From Pseudovirgaria hyperparasitica (Eukaryota; Ascomycota; Dothideomycetes; Acrospermales; Acrospermaceae), in the NCBI RefSeq assembly GCF_010093815.1, contig NW_022985570.1, positions 211,968 to 275,967 of the forward strand: DNA of 64,000 nucleotides, read 5' to 3'. Numbering within the stretch: position 1 is the first letter of the stretch; each line of letters opens with the position of its first letter. The notes under the pieces are model-generated. The model worked only from the letters and a program-made list of their open reading frames with translations. It had not been told where the DNA came from and searched no databases. Below are positions 33,844-44,760 of this stretch, in pieces. The position numbers were made by a program, and so were the translations under genes.

Positions 33844-35409
33844 TGATCTCGTGCAGTGGGAGGGAGAATATAAATCGGAAATATGTGGATAACGATACGG
33901 GTTGATGTGGAATATCTATGACTGGGTGAACGGATCGCTCGTTGGCAGGCTGTCGATCAACGATGTTTGGTCGTGGGATTACAGCTACCTCCCAGGGTCA
34001 ACCAGGCCTTCTCGTCCAGAGCAAACTATCCAATTGGTGAAGCAAGCAGATTTTACAGGAAAACGGCGGGGAATATATAATTATTGAGGGCCGCGATGTC
34101 GCCGAAGGCACCCTAAGCGACCCACCAGTTGCATGGATTAAGGATGCTAACACAGGTGTTGAGTAAAAGTTTGCCCGTATTAGTGGCAATGCCACCACTC
34201 GATCTTGGGCCCACTCCATCGCCATTGGCAGCCCTAACGTCGACGCTTTAACGTTATTGAAGGCTGCGTTGGTCATGACCTAGAGGCAGCGCGGTTCGCG
34301 GCGCTATCCGAAGGTTTCACACCCTGCGCCTTGTTGTCGAACTCGTCAATGTCCATGAGAAATCGAGAATGACGCGAACGCGGCGCGAGAGCGCATGCTT
34401 TCATAACCAGTAAAAATACAGGGTTAGTCCAATCTTTATCATGTCGTCTTACATAGCACATAGCTAGTGTTGCTCGCAAGAACGGAGATCGCTCCCAGGA
34501 TAGGTTATGTAAATGCCATAGACCTGGTTCGAGTTTGAGAACTCATTCCCCATTTCTCCGGAACGATATGAAATAGAGTTGGTAAGTACTAATCAGTCGC
34601 AGCATCATGATTTAAGACCGAGACCGAGACCAAATGATGCCTGCTCTGCAGATTAGGCAACCAACAGAGTAGTCAAAGGCGAACTGGAGCCCTATGTGCG
34701 TACATGCCTCGAACCGCTTGATGACTTTACACGGGTCGACTATCATTCAGGAGTTGACTGCTGAGATACCATTGAGGTGATGATGATATGGTGGGTAGCA
34801 AGCTTCGCGGAGATAATGATTGCTAGATTACATGTCGGCGTGAAAAATAGATCGAGATGGGAAAAGCTTTGGGATTTGGGATCCTGGCGCGTGTACCGTC
34901 GGTAGCTTGACTAGTATGATAAACACCCCCCGTATGCGAATATTGTAGTATAGACACAAGCCCCCTATAACTAAGGTTATTCTTTTTTGTACATAATCCA
35001 ATTCTAATTCAAGTGGGTTATGACTAACCGATCATAGGAGCTTATTTGCAGGTAGTATTTTAATAATACTATCGACTAATATTACTGTTGGACATAGCAT
35101 TAACAAGCGTTTTGGAAGTTATGATAGTAAATGTATTAATCTACATCTGGGGAGTAGTTTCCACATTTTGCTTGAAAGTCCTTTGACCTGCCTAAAGACA
35201 TATAGAGATCTAATAGCGAGATATATGAGAGGTTGCCCTGTATGTGGTAGTGCCGAGTCACTTAAGATTGATTTTGCGATAATGGTTCACGTATGTTTTA
35301 TAAGTAGAATGATGAGATTCTATGTTGTCATGAGCTTTCGCATAGCCACCCATTTTACTGGCCTTATGCTTCGTAGATACTTATATTACAACATCTGCGT
35401 CAAGCCGCG
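33844..35409. other. Noncoding interval
   Basis: About 1.6 kb without a supportable gene. A short hairpin (GTAGTATT...AATACTATC) lies near 35050 in AT-rich sequence. No RNA gene or repeat family was recognised. Confidence 0.55.
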
Positions 35410-36526
35410 TCACTGCAAATACCTGTCCATAAACCTCTCCACCGCCGCCAGCCCAACCTCCGCCTGACTCCCCTCGGCCTGAACCATAACATATCCATGA
35501 AACGCCCCTGGAATAATCACCACATCCGCCACCCCACCACACATCTGCCACTTCGCACTCATAAACACCGTATCATCCAACAAACAATCCTCCGTCCCAC
35601 ACGTAAACAATGCCGGTGGCAGTCTGCCCCTATACCTCCCCCAATCCACATACAGCGGACTCACCGCCGGATCCCGCAACCCAGCAGCATCCCTAACCCC
35701 CGGCAAAAACGCGTCCCGGAACCGCATGACCGCCTCCTCATCGAGCACCAGTGGCGACTCCTTCCGGAAAAGCCCCACCGACGGCGTGCCCCCAGCATCG
35801 AAACACCCAAAATGCAACACCAACCCCCTGAGCGCAAACCCACTGAACCGCGCATCCGCATGCCCTAGCAAATGCGCCGCTACAAGCGCACTCAAATGCG
35901 CGCCTGCGCTCTCGCCGCCCACAAAGCACAGCCGCGCACCACCGCCCCCGAGCCGGGTGTCCGCCTCCGCATGTTCAATTAGCCACTCCGCCGCGTCGAA
36001 GCAGTCCTCCGGTGCTGCGGGGAAGGTGTGCTCGGGCGCGCAACGGTAGCCGACGGAGACGACGACGACGGCGTTAGTGGTGGCTATGGCCTGGAGGACG
36101 GAGTCATGCGAGCGTTCGTGGCCGAGGACCCAGCCGCCGCCGTGAATGTGCATGAAGATGCCCCTGATTGGGGTGCGTGCTGTGGGTTCCGGGTGGAAGA
36201 CGGCGCAGGGGATAGAGCGGTTGGAGTCACGGGATGGAATGTCGAGGGAAGCTGCGGAGGTGAGTTTTGTGAGAGGGGGGAAGGCTGTTTGGCCGGCGTC
36301 ACGCATGGTGCGGTATTTGGCGGCGCCGACCTTCGGGGAAGATGGTGAGCTGTCGGTGTTTTAGGGGGGAAGGACCGGGTGGGATACGTACGGTCCACCA
36401 ATTTGGGATGTCTTTGGTTATGGCCATGAGGTTGTCGTTGAATGCGGTGACGGCGGGGGGGATGGCGGCTGGGTCGAAGACATCTGGGTTGATGTTGACT
36501 GCTTGTGAGTGTGTGGAGGTTGCCAT
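35410..36526 (-). CDS. Alpha/beta hydrolase-3 family esterase (HSL-like)
   Basis: Exons 36526-36392 and 36330-35410 on the minus strand (intron 61 nt, GTACGT donor) give 351 aa. The hormone-sensitive-lipase family signature HGGGW occurs in MHIHGGGWVLGHERS. The nucleophile elbow GESAG is in LCFVGGESAGAHLSAL. The acidic residue lies in TCGTEDCLLDD and the catalytic His in GAFHGYVMV. There is no signal peptide, so it is a probable cytosolic carboxylesterase or lipase acting on short acyl esters. The N-terminal exon with NWWTVRIPP splices in phase to VGAAKYRTMRDAG. The third codon position is strongly GC-biased, as in the neighbouring highly expressed genes. Confidence 0.9.
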
Positions 36527-37583
36527 GTTTGTTTGTTGTTGTGTTGCGTGGGAATATTATTTGTAGTGTTTGATTGGGATGATGGTAGATTCTAATGTCT
36601 ATGCTGCAGAGATAGAAAGGGAACCCTGGTCATCTTGATAAAGGTGCCATCGAGTCTTAAGCTCGGCAGAAGTGAGTCCTGGTCCGGATGCGACTCGATG
36701 TCGGCAGTTCAGAGCTTCCCCTCTTCACAGTGGGGCATCATGTGCTTAGCGCTAGAAGTGCTGAAGTAGCCGTAGAATACGAACACCAGATGTAATGGAT
36801 TAAGACGTAGATTCAGTCTCTATATGGCCTCTACATGAGGATGTCTCTACAACTCAAGATCACTAGATCGTACTTACCTATGTGTCTGCTTTCAACGAAA
36901 GACAGTCCCTAAATATCATATAGAAAGTCTCATATTCTATCTAAATTTAATAGTTTGACTACTCTTCCTTTACATCTCTATCTTCGCCGCCTCTACTACC
37001 GCTTCTACTACCGCTTCTACATCCATCTTGCTAGACTCCCTACACAACTCAACCACAACAGCGAGATAACATCCTAGATTTCGTCCTATACCCTGTATCT
37101 CTTCTCTTCTGTAGCATCTATTTTATGATGTCGAGTTTGCCCACAGCACTGTTACATGTCAAAGGTATTAGGAGGCTAGCACATGTCATATCCTCAATAC
37201 GGACGCGTGTAGCTAGAGTTATTGTGTACGACCAAAGAGGAGGCAGGTTAGGGGCGTACAACACGTCATGTGTTGCTGTTTGCGAATCATGGGTGGATAT
37301 AGAGAACTTCATGGGTAGTGGAGTTATAGTGCCAGTTTTCTGGGTGTAAAGTTTATGTAGATTGTACATAGCACACTTCACACAGCGAAATTGTTTCTAC
37401 TAAATACCATCCAGATAAAGGTTCTTAGATTAATTTGTAGAAGCTTCCATTATGATTCGGACTTCAGTTCCGGGTATTAGCTCGCCATCCGCTTCTTTAA
37501 CTCCTCGAATCCGATCATTCATAGGAGCCCGCCTGTCCCGCCCCCTATTCTCCAATGCCCCCAAATATGCCACTATAACGTCC
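36527..37583. other. Noncoding interval
   Basis: About 1 kb between the esterase start and the end of the Zn2Cys6 gene. A short imperfect repeat ACTACCGCTTCT occurs near 36990-37020. No gene was recognised. Confidence 0.55.
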
Positions 37584-40383
37584 TTATGCCCCGGCCTTCA
37601 TAAACCAATCACTATCTGCATCGAAGCTAAAATTCGTAATATTAAACTCATTCCCACCATTTCCACCGACAGCTCCAGCATCCGGTAGCAACCCACTCTC
37701 CGGACCCGCGCTTGCCCCCTGCTGCCCGACCATCATGCCGCCCTCCATACTGACCGGCAGGCGCGGCACGTTGAAAAAGTCAAACACATCCAGATACTCA
37801 AACTCCTGCGGCTGCGGGGTGCGTGCAGGTGTGACGGACGGCAGACGGGACATGCCACCGGAGGCGCCGCTCGCGCGCGGCTGGCGCGAGATGAGGAAAT
37901 CAAGATCGTAGGCGCAGCGGCGCATGTCAGCCAGGATGCGTACAGTGGAGGGCGTGGGACGTTCACCCTCTGCGGTTGGCGGAGCGCGTTGCGAGTCGGA
38001 GTATTCCTCGAGGACGCGGGTGAGCAGAGTGGCGTACCGCTCGGCGACGCGCCAGTACTGACCGAGGTAGTTCAGGGTTTCGACTAGGGCGTGAATAGAA
38101 GGATTCACATTCTGAGAGATGGTGCTGCCATGCACAAGGAGGACGCGTGCTGCGACCCAGAGGGAGAAGGCAAATGGCGGGCCGAGCGTGGAGAGGAGAG
38201 TGGTGGATTTGAGGTAGTTGACCAGGGCAGTGATGTTCTCGACGGCGGAGAGACAGCGCTGAGATGCAGAGTAAGAGGGCGTGAAGATCGGAGAGCGGGT
38301 TGTGGGGTAAGCCGCGGAGGAGTGTAAACGGATGATTGTGCTGTTGGTGGTCAGTCGAATGTCAGATGTGATGGATGGAGTGTCATTGGTGGAAGATTCT
38401 TCAGCAGTGGAGTTATACTCACGTGTTATAGGCAGCATGCAACATGATCCATCCAGTGTTGACGATTTTGTTACCGGCGCCGTTGAAGATACGAGCGACA
38501 TTACCGTACTCATGCGGAAGGCTATGCTTCCATTCGGCCAATGCTTTATCGAGTTCTCGGTACTCAGCCTGCCATTTCTCCACGTCAGATAAAGAGCCGA
38601 TATCCACAGGCTTTTTCAGAAATTGGTGTATTCGAGACAGCAGCCCAATAACTTCGATATAGTACGAAAACGATCCCATATTTTCTGGCTTTTCCATGGA
38701 GTAATCTGTTCTCTCAATCGTCCGGAACCATCGCGTGTCGACAGGCTGATTACGATTGAAGATATCATCTCGACATGGTAGTTTTCGATCAATCTCCCTC
38801 TCATCCAGAGCAAATTCAAAAGCCGTGGCAGCCGTCGCATACCGATCTAGTAAGTAGATCATCCAGAATAGCCGTCTTCGGGATTCTTCTTCGATCCAAT
38901 CTTTTGGCTCTGGCAGAACCATAGCTCTCAGGGTATAAATTGATGGAAATTGCGGCGACACCATGGAAGAAGTAGTCTCAACTGCAAGTCCAAGTTGCAC
39001 GACAGCCCGGGTGATCAACGCGAGAAGATTCCAGCCTGGCGGACCGTTTGAGAAACCAACAAGATCCAACGCAAGAATGACCATGGCCTGCAGCGCCTTG
39101 ACGGAGCTGTTTTCAAGTCCGTACAGGAGGACTTTCTGCTTTGATAGTTCATGATACCTGTCTCTTGCGCCTTGCGTCAGTCGGGCGTCAGTGGAGAACC
39201 TGAGGGTGGTCGCAACAATGGCGTGGAGCAGGATGCGATCCCCATCATCAAGGGAAGATGACGAGGCCCCGAAAAGAGAGTCGAGAGTGGATCTCCGATG
39301 AAGGATTGGACACCACGTGTTTATATGCTTGAAATACAGATCTGCAAGAGCGTATAGTAGGTCATATGGCGGAAAATCGCCCTCATGCATGACTGGCGCG
39401 GATGGCGGAGCATTCGCCAGATTCAAGCTTGGAGATTCCAAAGGCGGATTCGTATGTGAGTAAACATCTCGTGCCGGTGTCGGCAAACCATTTGATGGCT
39501 CATGCTGTATGTGCTGCTGCTGCTGGTATCCATTGTGCTGGGGCTGATGTCTAGCATATTCATTTATCATGGAGTGATTGGGTGCAAAAGTAGAGGGTTT
39601 CTGCAAGAACAATGCCGTCTCGGGCCTGGGTATATGTGTTTGTAGTATGGACGGACTGCGAAACAGCGGGCCATCGTGGGACAACGGAGATGACTGGGCA
39701 TTGTTGACAACATGATTGCTGAGCTGTGAGATTGTAGTCTGCTGCTGATGGATCAGGTCCTCCAGACGATCTGCATATTGGAAGTCAGTCTGATAATTGG
39801 AGTATGTATGTATAGCACAAGGATCGGACCATCAATACTGCCGATGGATATAATGAGCATTTTAAAATGCGGAGTATCGATGCATCCATCAAACAATTGA
39901 CCCGACAAGCGAGGCCAGAGAGATGTGACACATACCTAGTCTTGCCTCGAGTTCACGGCCATAGCCAGCACGCAGACCAGGTTTCTTCCTCTCTTTGTAT
40001 TCACACACTTGGGTATTCTTGACGCACCAGCCACAGCTGGGTTGACCTCGATCACCTGATACAGCGGATTAATTGAGTGTTCTGCAGCATGTGAGAAGAA
40101 CCCGCGCACATTTCACTTTCCGCTGCTTGCAAAGTTCACACGAGACTGACATTGGCCTCTTTCGCTTCCGCGAGCCATCCTCGCCGTCCTCTCCCGAGTC
40201 GTGCCCACTCCACTGGTCTTCCTGATCGTCGTTGTTTGGCGAGACATTGTGGTGTCCGGAGCTGGGACTGGTGCTCTGGAAGGAGGAGGGATGGCGCGGT
40301 GCGGAGGATGAAACACTCATGGCGGCCAGGTCCTTTTCTTTTGGGACTGGCATTGGCATTTGCATTGGCATTGGCATTGGCAT
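37584..40383 (-). CDS. Zn2Cys6 transcription factor with fungal_trans domain
   Basis: Four minus-strand exons (40383-40110, 40055-39936, 39770-38423, 38340-37584) give about 832 aa. The first intron splits the zinc cluster after CELCKQRKVK. Joined, it is the full C-x2-C-x6-C-x5-C-x2-C-x6-C pattern, continuing SCGWCVKNTQVCEYKERKK. A short coiled coil follows (LEARLDRLEDLIHQQQ). The middle homology region (about residues 250-600) carries YDLLYALADLYFKHINTWCP, ARDRYHELSKQK and EEESRRRLFWMIYLLDRYA. The C-terminus is acidic and aromatic (DFFNVP; NFSFDADSDWF), a likely activation domain. The N-terminus contains a (Met-Pro) run made by a hexanucleotide repeat, so several in-frame ATGs could start the protein. 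It is divergent from the rhamnonate dehydratase gene. Confidence 0.9.
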
Positions 40384-40387
40384 TGGC
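40351..40387. repeat. Hexanucleotide repeat (CATTGG)n at the start of the regulator gene
   Basis: About six units, one imperfect (CATTTG). On the minus strand they encode alternating Met-Pro at the very N-terminus of the Zn2Cys6 protein. Repeat-length change would vary the N-terminus without breaking the frame. Confidence 0.85.
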
Positions 40388-41279
40388 AAGGCGCATCCAT
40401 CAGCGTCAGCATCGGCACCGGCATGGGCGTCAGCAGCACAAGGCTGGCCTGGCTTGCAACAAAGCCGTGAATGCGCGGTGCGGTGCGGTGCGGTGCAGTG
40501 CGTTACCGTGCAGTGGTCAGTAAGTGAGTGAGTGAGTAAGAGAATGTAGAGGGAGAGAGTTCGGTTCAGAGTGTTGCGAGGGATCCACCACCAGCGACGT
40601 CGCTCTATTAAAGGCCGAGCCGAGGAGCAGGTGGGGAAGGCACCACCCTAAGCTAAAAGCCTTCTAGAAGGTCTCGTGGCTGCCCACGTACCGGCCCAAC
40701 CCCGCCAAAATAGCGCGGCACCCACTGCCAACACCGCTAACAAGTGCCCCTCTTCCGGCTCTTCCGGGGGACCATTCCGAGGCCTCAATTAGTTTGACTT
40801 TGGCTGCCCGTCAGCGCCACATCTGTACCTATCATATCGTATCAATCGTTGTCTGTCGTTCGGCTGCCACATGCACCACACGTGTTTACTAACTGGTTAT
40901 CATCTCATACTACTAAAGTTACGATACTCCCGCCTGTTGACGTCGCCGCAAGATGAACCGAAGCCTTTGTCCGCCCGTCGCTGCTCCCCCGATCCTATAC
41001 AAAAGCACGACAACGCCCTCCAATACCATCCTCACGCCGTACAATTCCTCCGCCACTCTACGATTCCACCCCAGTCTCTCCGCCCGATCCGCCGCAATAT
41101 AAACCCGTAAACACTTCCCTTCACCCGCTGCCCGTCCTTCTCGTCCTTCAACTACGCGTCATCTCGTTTTCGCGCCACGTCCCCAGATCCACTGCCTCCA
41201 GGTTTCAATATATCGATCTATCTCAAATCCCTGGATACCCGCCCTGCCACAATCCTGGCACATTGCCTGAATCGGATCA
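40388..41279. promoter_or_regulatory. Intergenic promoter region shared by the regulator and rhamnonate dehydratase genes
   Basis: About 0.9 kb between divergent start codons. It holds a (GGTGC)n-type repeat at 40475-40502 and a (GTGA)n run at 40518-40540. The strand toward 41279 is C-rich, as in fungal 5' UTRs. I could not identify a binding site with confidence. Confidence 0.5.
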
Positions 41280-42646
41280 ATGGCGCGCTCCTTTCCGACC
41301 ATCAAGCATGTCCGCACTTTCCTCATCCAGGGCGTCGGCTCCGGGGGCGACTATCACAACGTCAAGGGCGGCCATTGGCTGATTGACTCCAAGATCTCCA
41401 CTCCAATGTCTAGTTATGAGGAGTATCGCAAGTCGCGCACGAGCTGGGGCATCAATGTCCTGGGCTCGTTCTGCGTCGAACTGGAGGCTTCGGATGGCAC
41501 CAAGGGCTTCGCAACGGGCTTCGGGGGCCCGCCGGCCTGTTGGCTGGTAGCAGAGCATTTCGAGAGGTTTCTGCTTGGAGCCGGTATGGCCAAAACCTAG
41601 ACGCCATGCTCTGAATGAGACACACTTCTGACATATCTGCAGACCCCCGCGACACAAACCACCTCTTCGAGCAGATGTACCGTGGCTCAATGTTCTACGG
41701 CCGCAAAGGCCTGCCCGTTGCCGTCATCTCCGTTATTGACCTCGCCCTCTGGGACCTACTCGGCAAGATCCGCAACGAACCCGTATACAAACTCATCGGC
41801 GGCGCAACGCGTACGCGTCTCGACTTCTACTGCACTGGGCCTGAGCCCACAGCCGCGCAATCCATGGGATTCTTCGGCGCCAAGGTGCCCCTGCCCTACT
41901 CCCCTGGCGAAGGATTTGCGGGCATGAAGAAGAACGTAGAATTCCTGCGCGCACATCGAGAAGCTGTAGGACCGGATTTTCCTATCATGGTCGACTGTTA
42001 CATGAGTCTGAACGTGTCGTATACGATCGAGGTTGTGGAGCGGTGCAAGGATCTCAATATCAACTGGTGGGAGGAGTGTTTGTCGCCCGATGACACGGAC
42101 GGCTTCGAGCAGATTAAGCGTGCACATCCAACTGTAAAGTTTACCACAGGCGAACACGAGTATTCGCGATATGGCTTCAGGAAGCTGATTGAGGGCCGCA
42201 ATCTGGACATCCTACAGCCTGACGTCATGTGGGTAGGTGGTATGACAGAATTGCTCAAGGTCGCAGCAATGGCAGCAGCATACGATATTCCGGTCGTGCC
42301 CCACGCCTCGGGTCCGTACTCGTATCACTTCGTCGTGAGTCAGGCGAACTCGCCGTTCCAAGAGTACCTGGCAAACAGCCCAGATGGGAAGAGCGTACTG
42401 CCTGTGTTCGGCAATTTGTTCACCAACGAGCCGATCCCGACAAAGGGGTATCTGGACGTTAGTGAGCTAGACAAGCCTGGCTTCGGTCTGGAGATCAATC
42501 CACAAGCACGCTTGATAAACGCTGCCGGCATCCTCAGCCCCGCTCCTCAGAAGGCACTTAAGCCAGCACAAGAGACTGAAGAGTCGAGACCTGAGGGCAT
42601 CAATGGTGATGTAACTTCACGACCCGCTACGAATGGCATTTCATAA
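41280..42646 (+). CDS. L-rhamnonate dehydratase (enolase superfamily)
   Basis: Dehydrates L-rhamnonate to 2-keto-3-deoxy-L-rhamnonate, the third step of the non-phosphorylated fungal L-rhamnose pathway (LraC of Aspergillus, LRA3 of Scheffersomyces). Exons are 41280-41583 and 41643-42646 (intron 59 nt), giving 435 aa. The family segment GGHWLIDSKISTPMSSYEEY and SRTSWGINVLGSFCVELEA open the protein. Metal ligands are visible in the barrel: Asp in IMVDCYMSLN, Glu in NWWEECLSPDD and Glu in TTGEHEYSRYGF. The catalytic His is in VVPHASGPYSYHFV. The C-terminal ~30 residues (rich in Glu, Ser, Pro) extend past the bacterial enzyme. Gene context next to a Zn2Cys6 regulator suggests pathway-specific control; the other pathway enzymes are not in this window. 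Confidence 0.9.
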
Positions 42647-43244
42647 GATCCGCATATTGGCCATCTCTTTCCATTCTTTGCACATATTACGACTGGACGA
42701 TTTATGAGAATTGGGTCGCTTAATGACGCGGCGGAACATACATTCATGAACATAGAACAACATTACCCATAGCCAAAGAGATTCATGTCAGCAAGCCATT
42801 CCCATCATGCATTCAAGATCTACACTTACGTTCTCCTTTAATGACTCCACTGTGGCTCCCATGTCAATACTCGTAGCCTTAGAAAAGCTTACAACATACA
42901 TCCAACCTATTGTGTATATTCCAAGAAAGGAGGTACGAGTATATATCTTGTTGCGGGTCAGTCGAGGTGTTATTCGCAGCGACCACGTAAGCTTGCGATC
43001 GGCGTTGGTATGCAGGCTTGAACGCTGCTGGGAACTGATGGTGGAAAGTAAAACGCCGCATAGTCTCGTATCATGTCGTAGTGCAGGTTTCATTTTTCAT
43101 ACTTGCCCTGTTCCTGCCACAAACATGTCACAACATAAGTCGAGCTCGAATGTGTTGGATTCGGCTGTTGATACACTGAAATACAAATTATCGTGGTCTC
43201 GTTGATTTTTTTCTTCTTCGAGCTTGACCATCCACCAGGGCGCG
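42647..43244. other. Convergent 3' interval
   Basis: About 600 bp between the convergent rhamnonate dehydratase and thioredoxin genes. No gene or repeat was recognised; presumably it holds the two terminators. Confidence 0.55.
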
Positions 43245-43992
43245 TCACCGCGCTCGAAATGGGCTTTCGCTTGCTGCCGTATACGAGTCGAGACTCAGCA
43301 GGCTCGTAAAATACAACCCGAAGAATCTCACGACCACATCTATGTATCCGTTTCCTCCTCCACCCAGTGTGCGTCCCGCGCCGCCAGTTCCCGGCATACG
43401 TGCGCCGAATGACCACCCAGATGAGCCGGTCTGGCTGCGCGATGTGCCTGCTCCTGCACCTCCGAGCGTATGGCCTTTGCTCTGGAACGACGTAGACGAC
43501 TGTGCAGGGCCTTTTGCGGAATCTGAGGATGCGGACATCACTGCGTTTCGGAGTGCAGATGGGTTGGCGCCGCGAATGGTTTCGATGACAGAAGAGCGTT
43601 TGAGGATGAGAAAGGTAGGCATGCTATATTCATTATCAGTCCGGGAGCTTCATGTATATCGAAGCGATTCGTGAGGATAACATACGCTGACACACCATAC
43701 TTCTGCGCGATGCCCGGTTGTGCATCAACGTCGACTTTGGCGAAGATGATCCGACCAGGCTTCGTCTCGGAGGCAGCTAGCTGGTTGAAGGTTGGAGCGA
43801 TAGCTGATCATATTGTCAGAAATGGTATCCATGTAGTTAACTGCATACCAATGTTCTAGTGGTGCTGTATGAACTTTGCGTACTTTTGCAAGGTCCACAC
43901 CATGTGGCGTGGAAGTCAACGATTACGTATGTATTGGACTTGAGGAGGGTTTCGAATTGTGCGCTTGAATTTATGACTGTAGGAGATGACAT
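43245..43992 (-). CDS. Thioredoxin-domain protein with Gly-rich tail and C-terminal membrane segment
   Basis: Minus-strand exons 43992-43884, 43803-43686 and 43623-43245 encode 201 aa. Residues 1-108 are a complete thioredoxin: [20 protein letters not shown] with redox cysteines C32 and C35, then FAKVDVDAQ and the cis-Pro loop AMPTFL (P78). Ordinary thioredoxins end here. This one continues with about 90 residues: a Gly/Ser-rich linker with two similar units (FQSKGHTLGG and GAGRTLGGGG), then a hydrophobic span YIDVVVRFFGLYFTSLLSL and a short tail SYTAASESPFRAR. The layout predicts a tail-anchored membrane protein with the redox domain in the cytosol. The FxxxGxxLGG unit resembles the SHP box that binds Cdc48/p97 (inference only). 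No ER signal peptide is present. Confidence 0.85.
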
Positions 43993-44760
43993 ATCTGTGA
44001 GATATAGTTGATACAACAGATCAAGGTTGGAAGGTCAAGGCCAAGCTGAAAGATCACCTTTATGGCATACATGCTCAGTGAAGGCCGAACTGGCCTTATG
44101 TGAAGCGGAGTTATCTCCGATTATAGTCACGTGATAATCACTCTGAGCTTCGTCTTGCAGCTATCACATTAGCACCTTGAGATCTGATAGCTCATTCTGA
44201 GTAACATAGCAGAGCAGCGAGCCTTTGTTCGAGCGGAAGGTCATAAGCAGCAGATCAGAGTCTTGATCTCCATCAATTTGAAATAGGTGAGAGGCAGCTG
44301 GTATCCTTTGTCAGGAGTTTAGGCCAAGGCTCAAGCAATTGATGGCATTTTGCCCTTAGCGCATATCATGGCGGGGTCACCCCCGGCCGAGCATCAGGGT
44401 CCCAGATGAGCTGAAACCAGACGATAACAGAGGACATAGTCTTCACTCTAAGCTGTCAGGAGGAGTTCACATCCATGGGACATAACCAATTGTCAAGTGA
44501 CAGACTTAAAAACAGTCTCAGATTAACCAGGCAGCCGTGGCGAGATGCAGTCGACTTATTGGATGCAGCAGGCAGAGGGGCAAATGAAGATGCACAGCCA
44601 GGTTGTCACGCTAGTTAACGTCAGGGAGCTCCTACTCCAATAAACACTGAGCGGTCTTCGCTCTTCTCACCGCATAGCGACCTGACGTCTAACCTGTTAC
44701 TTCAAATACTTCACACGTCTCATCTACATACCAATCGCACCAAAGTAACCTGTATACATC
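43993..44760. other. Divergent promoter region, thioredoxin gene and UAP1
   Basis: About 770 bp between the two start codons. No gene was seen. The last 100 bp before UAP1 are pyrimidine-rich. Confidence 0.5.

Noticed and set aside
37118-37381. Opposed small open frames downstream of the Zn2Cys6 gene
   Set aside because: No domain, signal peptide or homology that I can recognise; in noncoding AT-rich sequence.
31065-42646. Possible biosynthetic or catabolic gene cluster (two hydrolases, MCT transporter, regulator, rhamnonate dehydratase)
   Set aside because: No backbone synthase, and the genes are separated by 1-1.6 kb gaps with mixed strands. Only the regulator-dehydratase pair has a clear functional argument.
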